NCBI RefSeq assembly: GCF_029227915.1
Contig: NC_079886.1
Coordinates: 26,514,501-26,578,500, forward strand
Length of the DNA stretch: 64,000 nucleotides
From: Hydractinia symbiolongicarpus
Taxonomy: Eukaryota; Cnidaria; Hydrozoa; Anthoathecata; Hydractiniidae
Direction of reading: 5' to 3'
A program made the translations under genes and the position numbers. The notes under the pieces were generated by a model, which made no database searches, was not told the DNA's origin, and saw only the letters and a program-made list of their open reading frames with translations. Position 1 is the stretch's first letter. The number at the start of each line of letters is the position of its first letter. Shown one piece after another: positions 46,890-61,611 of the stretch.

Positions 46890-48914
46890 TTCGACTATAC
46901 GGCCAAGCCCGGGATTTACGGGAAATTGCGGGTTTTCGTTTGCCGGCGATTAAACACCTTTTATTCAGCGTCTCATCAAAAACGAAATAATTTTTGAAAA
47001 CTACAAGTCTCATGCGTTTTAGTGGTGAAAAAATAATTTAAAAAATCGTTCGGGAAATGAGTTTACTCCCAGTTTACTTTCTTTGTATACATTCGACTAT
47101 ACAGGTCAAGCCCGGGATTAACGGCAAATCGCGGGTTTTCGTTCGCTGGCGATTAAACTCCTTTTATTCAGCGTCTCATCAAAAATAAAATCATTTTTAA
47201 AAACTACAAGTCACATGCGCCTTAGTGGTGAAAAAATAATTTAAAAAATCGTTCGGCAAATGAGTTTACTCCCTGGGTATTTTCTTTGTATTCATTCGAC
47301 TATACGGCCAAGCCCGGGATTTACGGGAAATCGCGGGTTTTCGTTTGCCGGCGATTAAACTCCCTTTATTCAGGTCTCATCAAAAATGAAATCGTTTTTG
47401 AAAACTACAAGTCTTATGCGTTTTAGTGGTAAAAAATTAATTTAAAAAATCGTTCGGGAAATGAGTTTACTCCCAGTTTACTTTCTTTGTATACATTCGA
47501 CTTTACGGGCCAAGCCTGGGATTTACGGGAAATCGCGAGTTTTCGTTTGCCGGCGATTAAACTTCTTTTATTCAGCGTCTCATCAAAAATGAAATCATTT
47601 TTAAAAACTACAAGTCTCATGCGTTTTAGTGGTGAAGAAATAATTTAAAAAATCTTTCGGGAAATGAGTTTACTCCCTGGGTATTTTCTTTGTATACATT
47701 TGACTATACGGGTCAAGCCCGGGATTTACGGCAAATCGCGGGTTTTCGTTTGCCGGCGATTAAACTCCTTTTATTCAGCGTCTCATCAAAAATGAAAGCA
47801 TTTTTGAAAACTACAAGTCTCATGCGTTTTAGTGGTGAAGAAATAATTTAAAAAATCGTTCGGGAAATGAGTTTACTCCCTGGGTATTTTCTTTGTATAC
47901 ATTCGACTATACGGCCAAGCCCGGGATTTACGGGAAATTGCGGGTTTTCGTTTGCCGGCGATTAAACACCTTTTATTCAGCGTCTCATCAAAAACGAAAT
48001 AATTTTTGAAAACTACAAGTCTCATGCGTTTTAGTGGTGAAAAAATAATTTAAAAAATCGTTCGGGAAATGAGTTTACTCCCAGTTTACTTTCTTTGTAT
48101 ACATTCGACTATACAGGTCAAGCCCGGGATTAACGGCAAATCGCGGGTTTTCGTTCGCTGGCGATTAAACTCCTTTTATTCAGCGTCTCATCAAAAATAA
48201 AATCATTTTTAAAAACTACAAGTCACATGCGCCTTAGTGGTGAAAAAATAATTTAAAAAATCGTTCGGCAAATGAGTTTACTCCCTGGGTATTTTCTTTG
48301 TATTCATTCGACTATACGGCCAAGCCCGGGATTTACGGGAAATCGCGGGTTTTCGTTTGCCGGCGATTAAACTCCCTTTATTCAGGTCTCATCAAAAATG
48401 AAATCGTTTTTGAAAACTACAAGTCTTATGCGTTTTAGTGGTAAAAAATTAATTTAAAAAATCGTTCGGGAAATGAGTTTACTCCCAGTTTACTTTCTTT
48501 GTATACATTCGACTTTACGGGCCAACCCTGGGATTTACGGGAAATCGCGAGTTTTCGTTTGCCGGCGATTAAACTTCTTTTATTCAGCGTCTCATCAAAA
48601 ATGAAATCATTTTTAAAAACTACAAGTCTCATGCGTTTTAGTGGTGAAGAAATAATTTAAAAAATCTTTCGGGAAATGAGTTTACTCCCTGGGTATTTTC
48701 TTTGTATACATTTGACTATACGGGTCAAGCCCGGGATTGACGGCAAATCGCGGGTTTTCGTTTGCCGGCGATTAAACTCCTTTTATTCAGCGTCTCATCA
48801 AAAATGAAATCATTTTTGAAAACTACAAGTCTCATGCGTTTTAGTGGTGAAGAAATAATTTAAAAAATCGTTCGGGAAATGAGTTTACTCCCTGGGTATT
48901 TTTTTTGTATACAT
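46890..48914. repeat. 1012-bp tandem duplication (two units of five monomers)
   Basis: The series with CAGGTCAAGCCCGGGATTAACGG, TTTGTATTCATTCG, CCCTTTATTCAGGTCTC and AATCTTTCGGG appears twice at a spacing of 1012 bp (for example 47423 and 48435). The units differ by a few substitutions, such as CCAAGCCTGGG versus CCAACCCTGGG. Confidence 0.82.
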
Positions 48915-49275
48915 TCGACTGTCCGGCCAAGCCCGGGATTTACGGCAAATCGCGGGTTTTCGTTTGCCGGCGACTAAACTCCTTTTATTCAGCGTCTCAT
49001 CAAAAATGAAATCATTTTTGAAAACTACAAATCTCATGCGTTTTAGCGGTGAAGAAATAATTTAAAAAATCGTTCGGGAAATGAGTTTACTCCCTGGGTA
49101 TTTTCTTTGTATACATTCGACTATACGGCCAAGCCCGGGATTTACGGGAAATCGCGGGTTTTCGTTTGCCGGCGATTAAACTCCTTTTATTCAGCGTCTC
49201 ATCAAAAACGAAATCATTTTTGAAAACTACAAGTCTCATGCGTCTTAGTGGTGAAAAAATAATTTAAAAAATCGT

Positions 49276-52200
49276 TTGGGAAATAAGTTTACTCCCAGTT
49301 TACTTTCTTTGTATACATTCGACTATACGGGTCAAGCCCGGGATTTACGGCAAATCGCGGGTTTTCGTTCGCTGGCGATTAAACTCCTTTTATTCAGCGT
49401 CTCATCAAAAATAAAATCATTTTTAAAAACTACAAGTCACATGCGTCTTAGTGGTGAAAAAATAATTTAAAAAATCGTTCGGCAAATGAGTTTACTCCCT
49501 GGGTATTTTCTTTGTATACATTCGACTATACGGCCAAGCCCGGGATTTACGGGAAATTGCGGGTTTTCGTTTGCCGGCGATTAAACACCTTTTATTCAGC
49601 GTCTCATCAAAAACGAAATAATTTTTGAAAACTACAAGTCTCATGCGTTTTAGTGGTGAAAAAATAATTTAAAAAATCGTTCGGGAAATGAGTTTACTCC
49701 CAGTTTACTTTCTTTGTATACATTCGACTATACAGGTCAAGCCCGGGATTAACGGCAAACCGCGGGTTTTCGTTCGCTGGCGATTAAACTCCTTTTATTC
49801 AGCGTCTCATCAAATATAAAATCATTTTTAAAAACTACAAGTCACATGCGTCTTAGTGGTGAAAAAATAATTTAAAAAATCGTTCGGCAAATGAGTTTAC
49901 TCCCTGGGTATTTTCTTCGTATTCATTCGACTATACGGCCAAGCCCGGGATTTACGGGAAATCGCGGGTTTTCGTTTGCCGGCGATTAAACTCCCTTTAT
50001 TCAGGGTCTCATCAAAAATGAAATCGTTTTTGAAAACTACAAGTCTTATGCGTTTTAGTGGTAAAAAATTAATTTAAAAAATCGTTCGGGAAATGAGTTT
50101 ACTCCCAGTTTACTTTCTTTGTATACATTCGACTATACAGGTCAAGCCCGGGATTAACGGCAAACCGCGGGTTTTCGTTCGCTGGCGATTAAACTCCTTT
50201 TATTCAGCGTCTCATCAAATATAAAATCATTTTTAAAAACTACAAGTCACATGCGTCTTAGTGGTGAAAAAATAATTTAAAAAATCGTTCGGCAAATGAG
50301 TTTACTCCCTGGGTATTTTCTTCGTATTCATTCGACTATACGGCCAAGCCCGGGATTTACGGGAAATCGCGGGTTTTCGTTTGCCGGCGATTAAACTCCC
50401 TTTATTGAGGGTCTCATCAAAAATGAAATCGTTTTTGAAAACTACAAGTCTTATGCGTTTTAGTGGTAAAAAATTAATTTAAAAAATCGTTCGGGAAATG
50501 AGTTTACTCCCAGTTTACTTTCTTTGTATACATTCGACTTTACGGGCCAAGCCTGGGATTTACGGGAAATCGCGGGTTTTCGTTTGCCGGCGATTAAACT
50601 TCTTTTATTCAGCGTCTCATCAAAAATGAAATCATTTTTAAAAACTACAAGTCTCATGCGTTTTAGTGGTGAAGAAATAATTTAAAAAATCGTTCGGGAA
50701 ATGAGTTTACTCCCTGGGTATTTTCTTTGTATACATTTGACTATACGGGTCAAGCCCGGGATTTACGGCAAATCGCGGGTTTTCGTTTGCCGGCGATTAA
50801 ACTCCTTTTATTCAGCATCTCATCAAAAATGAAATCATTTTTGAAAACTACAAGTCTCATGCGTTTTAGTGGTGAAGAAATAATTTAAAAAATCGTTCGG
50901 GAAATGAGTTTACTCCCTGGGTATTTTCTTTGTATACATTCGACTGTCCGGCCAAGCCCAGGATTTACGGCAAATCGCGGGTTTTCGTTTGCCGGCGATT
51001 AAACTCCTTTTATTCAGCGTCTCATCAAAAATGAAATCATTTTTGAAAACTACAAGTCTCATGCGTCTTAGTGGTGAAAAAATAATTTAAAAAATCGTTT
51101 GGGAAATAAGTTTACTCCCAGTTTACTTTCTTCGTATACATTCGACTATACGGGTCAAGCCCGGGATTTACGGCAAATCGCGGGTTTTCGTTCGCTGGCG
51201 ATTAAACTCCTTTTATTCAGCGTCTCATCAAAAATAAAATCATTTTTAAAAACTACAAGTCACATGCGTCTTAGTGGTGAAAAAATAATTTAAAAAATCG
51301 TTCGGCAAATGAGTTTACTCCCTGGGTATTTTCTTTGTATACATTCGACTATACGGCCAAGCCCGGGATTTACGGGAAATTGCGGGTTTTCGTTTGCCGG
51401 CGATTAAACACCTTTTATTCAGCGTCTCATCAAAAACGAAATAATTTTTGAAAACTACAAGTCTCATGCGTTTTAGTGGTGAAAAAATAATTTAAAAAAT
51501 CGTTCGGGAAATGAGTTTACTCCCAGTTTACTTTCTTTGTATACATTCGACTATACAGGTCAAGCCCGGGATTAACGGCAAACCGCGGGTTTTCGTTCGC
51601 TGGCGATTAAACTCCTTTTATTCAGCGTCTCATCAAATATAAAATCATTTTTAAAAACTACAAGTCACATGCGTCTTAGTGGTGAAAAAATAATTTAAAA
51701 AATCGTTCGGCAAATGAGTTTACTCCCTGGGTATTTTCTTCGTATTCATTCGACTATACAGGTCAAGCCCGGGATTAACGGCAAACCGCGGGTTTTCGTT
51801 CGCTGGCGATTAAACTCCTTTTATTCAGCGTCTCATCAAATATAAAATCATTTTTAAAAACTACAAGTCACATGCGTCTTAGTGGTGAAAAAATAATTTA
51901 AAAAATCGTTCGGCAAATGAGTTTACTCCCTGGGTATTTTCTTCGTATTCATTCGACTATACGGCCAAGCCCGGGATTTACGGGAAATCGCGGGTTTTCG
52001 TTTGCCGGCGATTAAACTCCCTTTATTGAGGGTCTCATCAAAAATGAAATCGTTTTTGAAAACTACAAGTCTTATGCGTTTTAGTGGTAAAAAATTAATT
52101 TAAAAAATCGTTCGGGAAATGAGTTTACTCCCAGTTTACTTTCTTTGTATACATTCGACTTTACGGGCCAAGCCTGGGATTTACGGGAAATCGCGGGTTT

Positions 52201-52560
52201 TCGTTTGCCGGCGATTAAACTTCTTTTATTCAGCGTCTCATCAAAAATGAAATCATTTTTAAAAACTACAAGTCTCATGCGTTTTAGTGGTGAAGAAATA
52301 ATTTAAAAAATCGTTCGGGAAATGAGTTTACTCCCTGGGTATTTTCTTTGTATACATTTGACTATACGGGTCAAGCCCGGGATTTACGGCAAATCGCGGG
52401 TTTTCGTTTGCCGGCGATTAAACTCCTTTTATTCAGCATCTCATCAAAAATGAAATCATTTTTGAAAACTACAAGTCTCATGCGTTTTAGTGGTGAAGAA
52501 ATAATTTAAAAAATCGTTCGGGAAATGAGTTTACTCCCTGGGTATTTTCTTTGTATACAT
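49276..52560. repeat. Nested duplications of ~406, 1621 and 1823 bp
   Basis: The AAATAAGTTTACTCCCAG variant at 49276 recurs at 51099 (1823 bp). 50460 recurs at 52081 (1621 bp). The GGGATTAACGGCAAACCGCGGG monomer appears near 49750, 50150, 51570 and 51775, showing local dimer and monomer gain. Confidence 0.75.
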
Positions 52561-54461
52561 TCGACTGTCCGGCCAAGCCCAGGATTTACGGCAAATCGCG
52601 GGTTTTCGTTTGCCGGCGATTAAACTCCTTTTATTCAGCGTCTCATCAAAAATGAAATCATTTTTGAAAACTACAAGTCTCATGCGTTTTGGGCGGTGAA
52701 GAAATAATTTAAAAAATCGTTCGGGAAATGAGTTTACTCCCTGGGTATTTTCTTTGTATACATTCGACTATACGGCCAAGCCCGGGATTTACGGGAAATC
52801 GCGGGTTTTCGTTTGCCGGCGATTAAACTCCTTTTATTCAGCGTCTCATCAAAAACGAAATCATTTTTGAAAACTACAAGTCTCATGCGTCTTAGTGGTG
52901 AAAAAATAATTTAAAAAATCGTTCGGGAAATAAGTTTACTCCCAGTTTACTTTCTTTGTATACATTCGACTATACGGGTCAAGCCCGGGATTTACGGCAA
53001 ATCGCGGGTTTTCGTTCGCTGGCGATTAAACTCCTTTTATTCAGCGTCTCATCAAAAATAAAATCATTTTTAAAAACTACAAGTCACATGCGTCTTAGTG
53101 GTGAAAAAATAATTTAAAAAATCGTTCGGCAAATGAGTTTACTCCCTGGGTATTTTCTTTGTATACATTCGACTATACGGCCAAGCCCGGGATTTACGGG
53201 AAATCGCGGGTTTTCGTTTGCCGGCGATTAAACTCCCTTTATTCAGGGTCTCATCAAAAACGAAATCATTTTTAAAAACTACAAGTCTCATGCGTTTTAG
53301 TGGTGAAAAATAATTTAAAGAATCCTTCGGGAAATGAGTTTACTCCCTGGGTACTTTCTTTGTATACTTTTGACTATACGGGCCGAGTCCGGGATTTACG
53401 GGATATTGCGGGTTTTCGTTTGCCGGCGATTAAACTCCTTTTATTCAGCGTCTCATCAAAAATGAAATCATTTTTGAAAACTACAAGTCTCATGCGTTTT
53501 AGTGGTGAAGAAATAATTTAAAAAATCGTTCGGGAAATGAGTTTACTCCCTGGGTATTTTCTTTGTATACATTCGACTGTCCGGCCAAGCCCGGGATTTA
53601 CGGCAAATCGCGGGTTTTCGTTTGCCGGCGATTAAACTCCTTTTATTCAGCGTCTCATCAAAAATGAAATCATTTTTGAAAACTACAAGTCTCATGCGTT
53701 TTAGCGGTGAAGAAATAATTTAAAAAATCGTTCGGGAAATGAGTTTACTCCCTGGGTATTTTCTTTGTATACATTCGACTATACGGCCAAGCCCGGGATT
53801 TACGGGAAATCGCGGGTTTTCGTTTGCCGGCGATTAAACTCCTTTTATTCAGCGTCTCATCAAAAACGAAATCATTTTTGAAAACTACAAGTCTCATGCG
53901 TCTTAGTGGTGAAAAAATAATTTAAAAAATCGTTCGGGAAATAAGTTTACTCCCAGTTTACTTTCTTTGTATACATTCGACTATACGGGTCAAGCCCGGG
54001 ATTTACGGCAAATCGCGGGTTTTCGTTCGCTGGCGATTAAACTCCTTTTATTCAGCGTCTCATCAAAAATAAAATCATTTTTAAAAACTACAAGTCACAT
54101 GCGTCTTAGTGGTGAAAAAATAATTTAAAAAATCGTTCGGCAAATGAGTTTACTCCCTGGGTATTTTCTTTGTATACATTCGACTATACGGCCAAGCCCG
54201 GGATTTACGGGAAATCGCGGGTTTTCGTTTGCCGGCGATTAAACTCCCTTTATTCAGGGTCTCATCAAAAACGAAATCATTTTTAAAAACTACAAGTCTC
54301 ATGCGTTTTAGTGGTGAAAAATAATTTAAAGAATCCTTCGGGAAATGAGTTTACTCCCTGGGTACTTTCTTTGTATACTTTTGACTATACGGGCCGAGTC
54401 CGGGATTTACGGGATATTGCGGGTTTTCGTTTGCCGGCGATTAAACTCCTTTTATTCTGCG
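52440..54461. repeat. 1011-bp tandem duplication (two units of five monomers)
   Basis: The GAATCCTTCGGG and GGGATATTGCGGG monomer at 53300 recurs at 54311, with matching neighbours on both sides. The first unit has a private GTTTTGGGCGG at 52687 where the second has GTTTTAGCGG. Confidence 0.82.
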
Positions 54462-55544
54462 TCTCATCAAAAATGAAATCGTTTTTGAAAACTACAAGTC
54501 TTATGCGTTTTATTGGTAAAAAATTAATTTAAAAAATCGTTCGGGAAATGAGTTTACTCCCAGTTTACTTTCTTTGTATACATTTGACTATACGGGTCAG
54601 GCCCGGGATTTACGGCAAATTGCGGGTTTTTGTTTGCCGGCGATTAAACTCCTTTTATTCAGCGTCTCATCAAAAACGAAATCATTTTGGAAAACTACAA
54701 GTCTCATGCGTTTTAGTGGTGAAAAAATAATTTAAAAAATCGTTCGGGAAATGAGTTTACTCCCAGTTTACATTCTTTGTATACATTCGACTATACGGGT
54801 CAAGCCCGGGATTTACGGCAAATCGCGGGTTTTCGTTCGCTGGCGATTAAACTCCTTTTTATCAGCGTCTCATCAAAAATGAAATCATTTTTAAAAAGTA
54901 CAAGTCTCATGCGTTTTAGTGGTGAAGAAATAATTTAAAAAATCGTTCGGGTAATGAGTTTACTCCCTGGGTACTTTCTTTGTATACTTTTGACTATACG
55001 GGCCGAGTCTGGGATTTACGGGAAATCGCGGGTTTTCGTTTGCCGGCGATTAAACTCCTTTTATTCAGCGTCTCATCAAAAACGAAATCATTTTTGAAAA
55101 CTACAAGTCCCATGCGTCTTAGTGGTGAAAGAATAATTTAAAAAATGGTTCGGGAAATGAGTTTACTCCCTGGGTACTTTCTTTGTATACATTCGACTAT
55201 ACGGACCAAGCCCGGGATTTACGGGAAATCGCGGGTTTTCGTTTGCCGGAGATTAAACTCCTTTTATTCAGCGTCTCATCAAAAATGAAATCATTTTTGA
55301 AAACTACAAGTCTCATGCGTTTTAGTGGTGAAAAAATAATTTAAAAAATCGTTCAAGAAATGAGTTTACTCCCTGGGTACTTTCTTTGTATACATTCGAC
55401 TATACGGGTCAGGCCCGGGATTTACGGCAAATTGCGGGTTTTCGTTTGCCGGCGATTAAACTCCTTTTATTCAGCGTCTCATCAAAAACGAAATCATTTT
55501 GGAAAACTACAAGTCTCATGCGTTTTAGTGGTGAAAAAATAATT

Positions 55545-58500
55545 TAAAAAATCGTTCAAGAAATGAGTTTACTCCCTGGGTACTTTCTTTGTATACATTC
55601 GACTATACGGGCCGATTCCGGGATATACAGGAAATCGCGGGTTTTCGTTTGCCGGCGATTAAACTCCTTTTATTTAGCGTATCATCAAAAATGAACTCAT
55701 TTCTGAAAACTACAACTCTCCTGCGTTTTAGTGGTGAAGAAATAATTTAAAAAATCATTCGGGAAATGAGTTTACTCCCTGGGTATTTTCTTTGTATACA
55801 TTCGACTATCCGGCCAAGCCCGGGATTTACGGCAAATCGCGGGTTTTCGTTTGCCGGCGATTAAACTCTTTTTATTCCGCAACTCATCAAAAATGAAATC
55901 ATTTTTGAAAACTACAAGTCTCATGCGTTTTAGTGGTGAAGAAATAATTTAAAAAATCGTTCGGGAAATGAGTTTACTCCCTTGGTATTTTCTTTGTATA
56001 CATTTGACTATACGGCCAAGCCTGGGATTTACGGGAAATCGCGGGTTTTCGTTTGCCGGCGATTAAACTCCTTTTATTCAGCGTCTCATCAAAAACGAAA
56101 TCATTTTTGAAAACTACAAGTCTCATGCGTTTTAGTGGTGAAAAATAATTTAAAGAATCCTTCGGGAAATGAGTTTACTCCCGGGGTACTTTCTTTGTAT
56201 ACTTTTGACTATACGGGCCGAGTCCGGCATTTACGGGAAATTGCGGGTTTTCGTTTGCCGGCGATTAAACTCCTTTTATTCTGCGTCTCATCAAAAATGA
56301 AATCGTTTTTGAAAACTACAAGTCTTATGCGTTTTAGTGGTAAAAAATTCGTTCGGGAAATGAGTTTACTCCAAGTTTACTTTCTTTGTATACATTTGAC
56401 TATACGGGTCAGGCCCGGGATTTACGGCAAATTGCGTGTTTTCGTTTGCCGGCGATTAAACTCCTTTTATTCAGCGTCTCATCAAAAACGAAATCATTTT
56501 TGAAAACTACAAGTCTCATGCGTTTTAGTGGTGAAAAAATAATTTAAAAAATCGTTCGGGAAATGAGTTTACTCCCAGTTTACTTTCTTTGTATACATTC
56601 GACTATACTGGTCAAGCCCGGGATTTACGGCAAATCGCGGGTTTTCGTTCGCTGGCGATTAAACTCCTTTTATTCAGCGTCTCATCAAAAATAAAATCAT
56701 TTTTAAAAACTACAAGTCTCATGCGTTTTAGTGGTGAAGAAATAATTTAAAAAATCGTTCGGGTAATGAGTTTACTCCCTGGGTACTTTCTTTGTATACT
56801 TTTGACTATACGGGCCGAGTCCGGGATTTACGGGAAATCGCGGGTATTCGTTTGCCGGCAATTAAACTCCTTTTATTCAGCGTCTCATATAAAATGAAAT
56901 CATTTTTGAAAACTACAAGTCACATGCGTCTTAGTGGTGAAAAAATAATTTAAAAAATCGTTCGGCAAATGAGTTTACTCCCTGGGTATTTTCTTTGTAT
57001 ACTTTCGACTATACAGCCAAGCCCGGGATTTACGGGAAATCGCGGGTTTTCGTTTGCCGGCGATTAAACTCCCTTTATTCAGGGTCTCATCAAAAACGAA
57101 ATCATTTTTGAAAACTACAAGTCTCATGCGTTTTAGTGGGGAAAAATAATTTAAAGAATCCTTCGGGAAATGAGTTTACTCCCTGGGTACTTTCTTTGTA
57201 TACTTTTGACTATACGGGCCGAGTCCGGGATTTACGGGAAATTGCGGGTTTTCGTTTGCCGGCGATTAAACTCCTTTTATTCTGCGTCTCATCAAAAATG
57301 AAATCGTTTTTGAAAACTACAAGTGTTATGCGTTTTAGTGGTAAAAAATTAATTTAAAAAATCGTTCGGGAAATGAGTTTACTCCCAGTTTACTTTCTTT
57401 GTATACACTCGACTATACGGGTCAAGCCCGGGATTTACGGCAAATCGTGGGTTTTCGTTCGCTGGCGATTAAACTCCTTTTATTCAGCGTCTCATCAAAA
57501 ATGAAATCATTTTTGAAAACTACAAGTCTCGTGCGTCTTAGTGGTGAAGAAATAATTTAAAAAATCGTTCGGGAAATGAGTTTACTCCCTGGGTAATTTC
57601 TTTGTATACATTAGACTATACGGCCAAGCCCGGGATTTTCGCGAAATCGCGGGTTTTCGTTTGCCGGCGATTAAACTCCTTTTATTCAGCGTCTCATCAA
57701 AAACGAAATCATTTTTGAAAACTACAAGTCTCATGCGTTTTAGTGGTGAAAAATAATTTAAAGAATCGTTCGGGAAATGAGTTTACTCCCTGGGTACTTT
57801 CTTTGTATACTTTTGACTATACGGGCCGAGTCTGGGATTTACGGGAAATCGCGGGTTTTCGTTTGCCGGCGATTAAACTCCTTTTATTCAGCGTCTCATA
57901 AAAAATGAAATCATTTTTGAAAACTACAAGTCTTATGCGTTTTAGTGGTAAAAAATTAATTTAAAAAATCGTTCGGGAAATGAGTTTACTCACAGTTTAC
58001 TTTCTTTGTATATATTTGACTATACGGGTCAAGCCCGGGATTTACGGGAAATCGCGGGTTTTCGTTTGCCGGCGATTAAACTTCTTTTATTCAGCGTCTC
58101 ATCGAAAATAAAATCATTTTTGAAAAGTACAAGTCTCATGCGTTTTAGTGGTGAAATTATAATTTAAAGATTCGTTCGGGAAATGAGTTTACTCCCTGCG
58201 TACGTTCTTTGTATACTTTTGACTATACGGGCCGGGTCCGGGATTTACGGGAAATTGCGGGTTTTCGTTTGCCGGAGATTAAACTCCTTTTATTCAGCGT
58301 CTCATCAAAGATGAAATCATTTTTGAAAACTACAAGTCTCATGCGTTTTAGTGGTGAAAAAATAATTTAAAAAATCGTTCAAGAAATGAGTTTACTCCCT
58401 GGGTACTTTCTTTGTATACATTCGACTATACGGGCCGATTCCGGGATATACAGGAAATCGCGGGTTTTCGTTTGCCGGCGATTAAACTCCTTTTATTTAG

Positions 58501-60222
58501 CGTATGATCAAAAATGAAATCATTTTTGAAAACTACAACTCTCCTGCGTTTTAGTGGTGAAGAAATAATTTAAAAAATCATTCGGGAAATGAGTTTACTC
58601 CCTGGGTATTTTCTTTGTATACATTCGACTATCCGGCCAAGCCCGGGATTTACGGCAAATTGCGGGTTTCGTTTGCCGGCGATTAAACTCCTTTTATTCA
58701 GCAACTCATCAAAAATGAAATCATTTTTGAAAACTACAAGTCTCATGCGTTTTAGTGGTGAAGAAATAATTTAAAAAATCGTTCGGGAAAGGAGTTTACT
58801 CCCTGGGTATTTTCTTTGTATACATTTGACTATACGGCCAAGCCCGGGATTTACGGGAAATCGCGGGTTTTCGTTTCCCGGCGATTAAACTCCTTTCATT
58901 CAGCGTCTCATCAAAAACGAAATCATTTTTGAAAACTACAAGTCTCATGCGTTTTAGTGGTGAAAAATAATTTAAAGAATCCTTCGGGAAATGAGTTTAC
59001 TCCCTGGGTACTTTCTTTGTATACTTTTGACTATACGGGCCGAGTCTGGGATTTACGGGAAATTGCGGGTTTTCGTTTGCCGGCGATTAAACTCATTTTA
59101 TTCTGCGTCTCATCAAAAATGAAATCGTTTTTAAAAACTACAAGTCTTATGCGTTTTAGTGGTAAAAAATTCGTTCGGGAAATGAGTTTACTCCCAGTTT
59201 ACTTTCTTTGTATACATTTGACTATACGGGTCAGGCCCGGGATTTACGGCAAATTGCGTGTTTTCGTTTGCCGGCGATTAAACTCCTTTTATTCAGCGTC
59301 TCATCAAAAACGAAATCATTTTTGAAAACTACAAGTTTTATGCGTTTTAGTGGTGAAAAAATAATTTAAAAAATCGTTCGGGAAATGAGTTTACTCCCAG
59401 TTTACTTTCTTTGTATACATTCGACTCTACGGGTCAAGCCCGGGATTTACGGCAAATCGCGGGTTTTCGTTCGCTGGCGATTAAACTCCTTTTATTCAGC
59501 GTCTCATCAAAAATAAAATCATTTTTAAAAACTACAAGTCTCATGCGTTTTAGTGGTGAAGAAATAATTTAAAAAATCGTTCGGGTAATGAGTTTACTCC
59601 CTGGGTACTTTCTTTGTATACTTTTGACTATACGGGCCGAGTCCGGGATTTACGGGAAATCGCGGGTTTTTGTTTGCCGGCGATTAAACTCCTTTTATTC
59701 AGCGTCTCATAAAAAATGAAATCATTTTTGAAAACTACAAGTCACATGCGTCTTAGTGGTGAAAAAATAATTTAAAAAATCGTTCGGCAAATGAGTTTAC
59801 TCCCTGGGTATTTTCTTTGTATACTTTCGACTATACAGCCAAGCCCGGGATTTACGGGAAATCGTGGGTTTTCGTTTGCAGGCGATTAAACTCCCTTTAT
59901 TCAGGGTCTCATCAAAAACGAAATTATTTTTGAAAACTACAAGTCTCATGCGTTTTAGTGGTGAAAAATAATTTAAAGAATCTTTCGGGAAATGAGTTTA
60001 CTCCCTGGGTACTTTCTTTGTATACTTTTGACTATACGGGCCGAGTCCGGGATTTGCGGGAAATTGCGGGTTTTCGTTTGCCGGCGATTAAACTCCTTTT
60101 ATTCTGCGTCTCATCAAAAATGAAATCGTTTTTGAAAACTACAAGTCTTATGCGTTTTAGTGGTAAAAAATTAATTTAAAAAATCGTTCGGGAAATGAGT
60201 TTACTCCCAGTTTACTTTCTTT
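55545..60222. repeat. Duplication of ~1.85-kb blocks 2822 bp apart
   Basis: About 55545-57400 matches about 58367-60222. Paired landmarks are 56135 and 58957, and 57136 and 59958. Both copies carry the same shortened A/T tract (GGTAAAAAATTCGTTCGGG near 56340 and 59161), a deletion of about 15 bp that fuses two monomer frames. Confidence 0.82.
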
Positions 60223-61611
60223 GTATACATTCGACTATACGGGTCAAGCCTGGGATTTACGGCAAATCGCGGGTTTTCGTTCGCTGGCGATTAAACTCCT
60301 TTTATTCAGCGTCTCATCAAAAATGAAATCATTTTTGAAAACTACAAGTCTCATGCGTTTTAGCGGTGAAGAAATAATTTAAAAAATCGTTCGGGAAATG
60401 AGTTTACTCCCTGGGTATTTTCTTTGTATACATTCGACTATACGGCCAAGCCCGGGATTTACGGGAAATCGCGGGTTTTCGTTTGCCGGCGATTAAACTC
60501 CTTTTATTCAGCGTCTCATCAAAAACGAAATCATTTTTGAAAACTACAAGTCTCATTCGTTTTAGTGGTGAAAAAATAATTTAAAAAATCGTTCGGGAAA
60601 TGAGTTTACTCCCAGTTTACTTTCTTTGTATACATTCGACTATACGGGTCAAGCCCGGGATTTACGGCAAATCGCGGGTTTTCGTTCGCTGGCGATTAAA
60701 CTCCTTTTATTCAGCGTCTCATCAAAAATGAAATCATTTTTGAAAACTACAAGTCTCATGCGTTTTAGCGGTGAAGAAATAATTTAAAAAATCGTTCGGG
60801 AAATGAGTTTACTCCCTGGGTATTTTCTTTGTATACATTCGACTATACGGCCAAGCCCGGGATTTACGGGAAATCGCGGTTTTCGTTTGCCGGCGATTAA
60901 ACTATTTTTATTCAGCGTCTCATCAAAAACGAAATCATTTTTGAAAACTACAAGTCTCATTCGTTTTAGTGGTGAAAAAATAATTTAAAAAATCGTTAGG
61001 GAAATGAGTTTACTCCCAGTTTACTTTCTTTGTATACATTCGACTATACGGGTCAAGCCCGGGATTTACGGCAAATCGCGGGTTTTCGTTCGCTGGCGAT
61101 TAAACTCCTTTTATTCAGCGTCTCGTCAAAAATAAAATCATTTTTAAAAACTACAAGTCTCATGCGTTTTAGTGGTGAAGAAATAATTTAAAAAATCGTT
61201 CGGGAAATGAGTTTACTCCCAGTTTACTTTCTTTGTATACATTCGACTATACGGGTCAAGCCCAGGATTTACGGCAAATCGCGGGTTTTCGTTCGCTGGC
61301 GATTAAACTCCTTTTATTCAGCGTCTCATCAAAAATGAAATCATTTTTGAAAACTACAAGTCTCATGCGTTTTAGCGGTGAAGAAATAATTTAAAAAATC
61401 GTTCGGGAAATGAGTTTACTCCCTGGGTATTTTCTTTGTATACATTCGACTATACGGCCAAGCCCGGGATTTACGGGAAATCGCGGGTTTTCGTTTGCCG
61501 GCGATTAAACTCCTTTTATTCAGCGTCTCATCAAAAATGAAATCATTTTTGAAAACTACAAGTCTCATGCGTTTTAGTGGTGAAAAAATAATTTAAAAAA
61601 TTGTTCGGGAA

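Noticed and set aside
56135-56503. 122-codon open frames at 56135 and 58957
   Set aside because: A deletion of about 15 bp in the A/T tract places two neighbouring monomers in phase; the two copies are products of the 2822-bp duplication, not evidence of selection.
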